Origin: JAAFJT01 sp043772905
GTDB taxonomy: Bacteria; Bacteroidota; Bacteroidia; Chitinophagales; Saprospiraceae
Length of the DNA stretch: 64,000 nucleotides
Direction: 5' to 3'
Assembly: GCA_043772905.1 (NCBI GenBank)
Contig: JAYVFS010000243.1
Coordinates: 12,716-76,715, forward strand
In this document: positions 60,920 through 64,000 of the stretch, piece after piece
How the letters are laid out: every line of letters begins with the position of its first letter
Numbering within the stretch: position 1 is the first letter of the stretch
The notes under the pieces: model-generated
The model's input: only the letters and a program-made list of their open reading frames with translations
What the model was told of the DNA's origin: nothing
Databases searched by the model: none
Program-made: the position numbers and the translations under genes

Positions 60920-62356
60920 ATGAAAAAAAGAACAGAAATCGGTTCGATTCTGAGGGGTCAAGTTGCCCTCGATACACCCGTGACCGTCATGGGTTGGGTA
61001 CGCTCATTCCGCAATACGCAATTTATTGCGCTTAATGATGGCTCATCGCTCAATCCTTTGCAAATTGTTGTCAATCAAGATATTACAGATGCCGAAACTT
61101 TAAAACGCATAACTGTCGGTGCATCCGTTTGCATTGAAGGTCAAATAGTTGTGTCGCAAGGAAAAGGTCAAACGGTGGAAGTGATTGCGAAAAGCGTCGA
61201 AATCTTTGGCGATTGCGACCCCTCAGTATATCCGCTGCAACCTAAGAAACACAGCCTTGAATTCCTACGTGAAATCGCTCATTTGCGCCCGCGTACCAAT
61301 ACGTTTAGTGCTGTTTTGCGTTTGCGTCATCATACTGCTTTTGCGATTCACAAGTTTTTTAACGACAAAGGCTTTTTCTATATGCACTCGCCCATCATCA
61401 CTGCAAGCGATGCAGAAGGTGCAGGTGAGATGTTCCGTGTAACGACTTTAGACCCTAAAAACCCGCCGCTTACTGAGGGGGGGGAAGTTGATTATTCAAA
61501 AGACTTCTTTGGTAAAGCAGCTAATTTGACGGTTTCAGGGCAGCTTGAAGGCGAATTGGCAGCTATGGCTTTGTCTAAAATTTATACGTTTGGACCAACT
61601 TTTAGAGCTGAAAACTCGAATACGTCGCGCCATTTAGCGGAATTTTGGATGATTGAACCAGAAGTTGCTTTCGCAGATTTGGAGGACAATATGGACTTAG
61701 GCGAAGCGATGTTGAAGTATTGTATTCAATATGCTTTGGAAAACTGCCGTGAAGACCTTGATTTCCTTGCAACCCGTCTGTTTGATGAGGAAAAGCAGAA
61801 GCCACAAGCAGAACGCTCTGAAATGGGTTTGATTGAGAAGTTGGAATTTGTTTTAGCACAGCCTTTTGAGCGTTTGAACTATACCGATGCCGTTGATATT
61901 TTGGTAAATTCAAGCCACAACAAAAAAGGTAAATTCAAATTCCCTATTGCTTGGGGAACGGATTTGCAGTCGGAACATGAGCGTTATTTGGTAGAAAAAC
62001 ACTTCAAAAAGCCTGTTATTCTCATTAATTATCCGAAAGAGATCAAGGCGTTTTATATGCGTCAAAACGATGATGGCAAAACGGTTGCAGCAATGGATAT
62101 TCTTTTCCCTGGCATCGGTGAAATCATCGGCGGCTCGCAACGTGAAGAACGTTTAGAGAAGTTGACCACACGTATGGCAGAAATGCACATTCCAGAAGCG
62201 GAAATGTATTGGTTTTTGGACACAAGACGTTATGGCACCTGCCCTCATGCGGGTTACGGTTTAGGTTTCGAACGTTTGATTCAATTCCTAAGTGGCATGG
62301 GCAATATTAGAGATGTGATACCGTTTCCACGTTATCCTGGTAGCGCTGAATTTTAA
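60920..62356 (+). CDS. asnS: Asparaginyl-tRNA synthetase
   Basis: Class IIb synthetase of 478 residues. The N-terminal OB-fold anticodon-binding domain includes VMGWVRSFRNTQFIALNDGSS. The catalytic core has motif 2 in FRAENSNTSRHLAEFWMIEPE and motif 3 in GYGLGFERLIQFL. The AsnRS-type residues around HLAEFWMIE separate it from AspRS. Exact copies of the repeated word: 61219 (Pro-Ser-Val, in the hinge after the OB fold) and 61472 (TEGGE, in the core insertion). A one-mismatch copy at 60949-60957 encodes ILRG at the N-terminus. Confidence 0.96.
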   Translation: MKKRTEIGSILRGQVALDTPVTVMGWVRSFRNTQFIALNDGSSLNPLQIVVNQDITDAETLKRITVGASVCIEGQIVVSQGKGQTVEVIAKSVEIFGDCDPSVYPLQPKKHSLEFLREIAHLRPRTNTFSAVLRLRHHTAFAIHKFFNDKGFFYMHSPIITASDAEGAGEMFRVTTLDPKNPPLTEGGEVDYSKDFFGKAANLTVSGQLEGELAAMALSKIYTFGPTFRAENSNTSRHLAEFWMIEPEVAFADLEDNMDLGEAMLKYCIQYALENCREDLDFLATRLFDEEKQKPQAERSEMGLIEKLEFVLAQPFERLNYTDAVDILVNSSHNKKGKFKFPIAWGTDLQSEHERYLVEKHFKKPVILINYPKEIKAFYMRQNDDGKTVAAMDILFPGIGEIIGGSQREERLEKLTTRMAEMHIPEAEMYWFLDTRRYGTCPHAGYGLGFERLIQFLSGMGNIRDVIPFPRYPGSAEF

Positions 62357-62361
62357 TAGAC

Positions 62362-62396
62362 AAAAAACGAGTGACACTTTTGTTACTCGTTTTTTT
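62362..62396 (+). terminator. Terminator of asnS
   Basis: AAAAAACGAGT and ACTCGTTTTTT form the stem with a short extra pairing inside; a T tract follows directly. Confidence 0.88.
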
Positions 62397-62512
62397 TTCT
62401 TAAAAACGGGGAAGTCAATGATTTGCGTTGTTTCTTTGTGGTGAAATACTCTTTCGATTATGAATAGGTAAAATTACTGAGGGGTCTATAATTAACTGAA
62501 AATCAAATTCTT

Positions 62513-63484
62513 ATGAAAAAAATAGCTGTTTTTACATCAGGTGGCGATGCGCCAGGCATGAACGCCAATATTCGCGCAGTTGTACGCACCGCTTCATATT
62601 ATGGTATGAGCGTTGTGGGCATACGCAATGGATACGAAGGCATGATTGATGGCGATATGTTTGAAATGACTTCAAAAGACGTATCTAACATTCTCCAACT
62701 CGGGGGTACGATACTTGGCACAGCTCGTTCTGCCCGATTTATGACCCTCGAAGGGCGCGACCATGCCTACGCCAATTTGCAAAAATTTGGCATTGAAGGT
62801 ATCGTTGCTTGTGGTGGCAATGGCACATTTACAGGTGCTTTGGTGTTTATGGGCGAACATCCTGACATCAGAATTGTAGGTACACCAGGTACGATTGACA
62901 ACGATCTGTACGGCACGGATTACACAATCGGCTACGATACGGCTGTTAATACGGCAATGCACGCCATTGATAAGATAAAAGATACCGCAAATTCTCATGG
63001 TCGCGTCTTTTTCGTAGAAGTCATGGGGCGCGATGCGGGTTTCATTGCTTTGCGTTCAGCCATTGCTGTCGGTGCAGAAGCGGTACTTGTGCCAGAGTCG
63101 TTTACAGACCTGAATGCATTGGTTAACACATTGAATACAAACTATGCAAACAAAAAAAGAGCAAGTATTGTCATTGTTGCCGAAGGCGACGAAGCGGGCG
63201 ATGCGTTTGAAGTTGTGAAACAAATCAAAGGTAAATTGTTATCAAAAGACATTCGCATTACAGTTTTGGGTCATGTTCAACGTGGCGGAAGTCCGACGGT
63301 ATGCGACCGTGTGTTGGCAAGTCGCTTAGGATTGGAAGCGGTTCGGGCTTTGCGTGATGGTAAAGTCGGTGTTGCGATTGGTCAAATTGCCAATGAAATT
63401 TCATATACACCGTTTGAAGAATCTATCAAACACCATCAAACCATCAATCCTTCGTGGTTGGAAATGGTGGATATTTTGTCTTAA
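62513..63484 (+). CDS. pfkA: 6-phosphofructokinase, ATP-type, with Asp103 replaced by Asn
   Basis: Glycolytic enzyme that phosphorylates fructose 6-phosphate. The 323 residues match bacterial PfkA. Present are the ATP-site SGGDAPGMNANIR, the catalytic PGTIDND (Asp127 and Asp129 equivalents), GTDYTIGYDTA and VEVMGRDAGFIAL. Gly rather than Lys before TIDND points to ATP, not pyrophosphate, as donor. The metal-contacting GGDG motif reads GGNG (Asn103, codon AAT), an unusual change at a key residue. A copy of the repeated word lies in the upstream gap at 62476-62484. Confidence 0.93.
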   Translation: MKKIAVFTSGGDAPGMNANIRAVVRTASYYGMSVVGIRNGYEGMIDGDMFEMTSKDVSNILQLGGTILGTARSARFMTLEGRDHAYANLQKFGIEGIVACGGNGTFTGALVFMGEHPDIRIVGTPGTIDNDLYGTDYTIGYDTAVNTAMHAIDKIKDTANSHGRVFFVEVMGRDAGFIALRSAIAVGAEAVLVPESFTDLNALVNTLNTNYANKKRASIVIVAEGDEAGDAFEVVKQIKGKLLSKDIRITVLGHVQRGGSPTVCDRVLASRLGLEAVRALRDGKVGVAIGQIANEISYTPFEESIKHHQTINPSWLEMVDILS

Positions 63485-63564
63485 TCGTAATAAAGCAGTG
63501 TTGATAAAAATCCAAAATTTCGTTTAGTTCGTATTTTTATTTTTATCACAAACCATTGATAATC

Positions 63565-64000
63565 ATGTTTTTATTTAAAAAAAATAATTTCGCTTTTTTC
63601 GTTTTGTCAATATGCCTTTTGCAAAGTTGCGCTTCGCGCAAACCAACGATGGCTTTTGATAAAAACAAAATTCCAGCTACCCCTCAGCATGCGGACCTTA
63701 AAAATTGGGCAGCACATCCAGACAAAAAAGATCGTGCGGATTTAGTACCAGCGGGTACAAATTTGAAGGACGAACAAGCAACTGCTGAGGTTGATGTTTT
63801 CTTCTTGCATCCAACGACTTATACCAACAAGCGCGGCAATGACCAGTGGAATGGTGATGTCTACAACAAAAAACTGAACGACAAAACAGACAAAGGCTCG
63901 ATTGAATATCAAGCCAGCTTGTTCAATGGTTCAGCAAGGGTTTTTGCGCCACGTTATCGGCAAGCGCATTTATATGCTTTTTATGCAAAAGACAAGACTT
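63565..64000 (+). CDS. DUF3089 lipoprotein, N-terminal part
   Basis: An open frame from ATG at 63565 to the window edge, at least 145 residues. The signal ends in LLQSC, a lipobox with Cys21. After a polar linker the stretch EVDVFFLHPTTYTN and APRYRQAHLYAF matches the start of the DUF3089 family, which has an alpha/beta-hydrolase-like fold and no firm function. A near copy of the repeated word (CCCCTCAGC, 63680-63688) encodes Pro-Gln-His in the linker; it differs at the last base. Confidence 0.8.
   Translation, partial: MFLFKKNNFAFFVLSICLLQSCASRKPTMAFDKNKIPATPQHADLKNWAAHPDKKDRADLVPAGTNLKDEQATAEVDVFFLHPTTYTNKRGNDQWNGDVYNKKLNDKTDKGSIEYQASLFNGSARVFAPRYRQAHLYAFYAKDKT

Larger units (their letters stand above)
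29..62484. repeat. Dispersed TACTGAGGGG word, 56 exact copies (DNA-uptake-sequence-like)
   Basis: Exact 9-mer ACTGAGGGG. Plus-strand starts: 230, 5219, 7338, 9045, 10253, 12127, 16471, 19219, 20463, 21379, 22220, 24961, 25964, 27374, 31056, 32096, 39168, 43302, 44070, 47332, 47860, 48931, 49195, 56544, 56645, 56981, 58284, 61472, 62476. Complement CCCCTCAGT starts: 29, 1255, 3488, 4086, 4879, 5896, 10690, 12840, 13845, 16396, 18037, 18301, 22545, 34459, 34914, 35458, 36481, 38771, 40009, 40799, 45594, 51218, 52157, 53777, 56287, 60192, 61219. All but the copy at 35458 are preceded by T in motif orientation. The G run varies from four to eight; the base before the T is usually A or T. The word is not palindromic, which argues against a simple restriction site. 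Counts were made by eye, so one or two copies may be missed. Confidence 0.95.

Noticed and set aside
29..62484. Reading the repeated word as a Chi or chromosome-segregation site
   Set aside because: Copies are nearly equal on both strands (29 and 27) over 64 kb. Known E. coli-type Chi and KOPS-like sites show strong strand bias. A replichore-wide count could still change this.
29..62484. Reading the repeated word as a mobile element or CRISPR-like repeat
   Set aside because: The copies share only about 10 bases, have no regular spacing and no flanking duplication, and one pair of paralogues shows change by substitution without length change.
1..64000. tRNA or rRNA genes, CRISPR arrays, riboswitches, insertion sequences, replication origin
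   Set aside because: I looked for cloverleaf ends, regular repeats, transposase-like proteins and DnaA-box clusters and saw none that I could support; a covariance-model search would be needed to exclude small RNAs.

Overview
The window is about 64 kb of chromosome from a member of the Bacteroidota. The evidence is a type IX secretion (T9SS) C-terminal sorting domain at 51272-52429, DUF4249 and LruC lipoproteins, a Rho with a long disordered insertion, many promoters of the Bacteroidota form TA-N2-TTTG, and little use of Shine-Dalgarno sites. I cannot place it to genus; Saprospirales, Chitinophagales and Cytophagales are all possible. No rRNA, tRNA, CRISPR array, phage or insertion sequence was seen.

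Layout. 1-14.1 kb is housekeeping and envelope: glgB start, carA, an HtrA-type protease, an HD-domain protein, a peptidoglycan amidase lipoprotein, a geranylgeranyl-reductase-like flavoprotein, a radA operon with two paralogous methyltransferases, a DUF4249 lipoprotein, kup and serS. 14.1-16.5 kb is rho with a very long leader and a nested terminator. 16.6-40.4 kb is a surface polysaccharide region: O-antigen polymerase-like protein, glycosyltransferases, flippase, polyprenyl-phosphate sugar transferase, an acyltransferase fused to a TolC-like domain, a Wzc-like copolymerase and a methyltransferase. Signalling genes sit inside it: an H-NOX sensor with a hybrid histidine kinase and a LytTR regulator, and two single-domain response regulators, each upstream of a LruC lipoprotein. 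40.6-43.1 kb holds five small envelope or coiled-coil genes of unknown role. 43.4-64 kb holds a ThuA/sugar dehydrogenase/cytochrome c multidomain protein, DUF1015, lon, a T9SS cargo protein, a ParE-type toxin-antitoxin pair, purH, an ORF6N gene between direct repeats, a methyltransferase, polA, pdxH, asnS, pfkA and the start of a DUF3089 lipoprotein.

The strongest unexplained signal is a short non-palindromic word, TACTGAGGGG, with its complement CCCCTCAGTA. I count 56 exact copies of the 9-mer ACTGAGGGG, 29 on the plus strand and 27 on the minus strand, or about one per 1.1 kb. 55 of the 56 are preceded by T. 45 lie inside genes and use all five reading frames that avoid a stop. 11 are intergenic, including an inverted pair that encloses the rho terminator. 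The density, frame independence, lack of strand bias and terminator pairing resemble the DNA uptake sequences of Neisseria and Haemophilus. The natural-transformation reading is inference, and I cannot tell whether this word has been described before.
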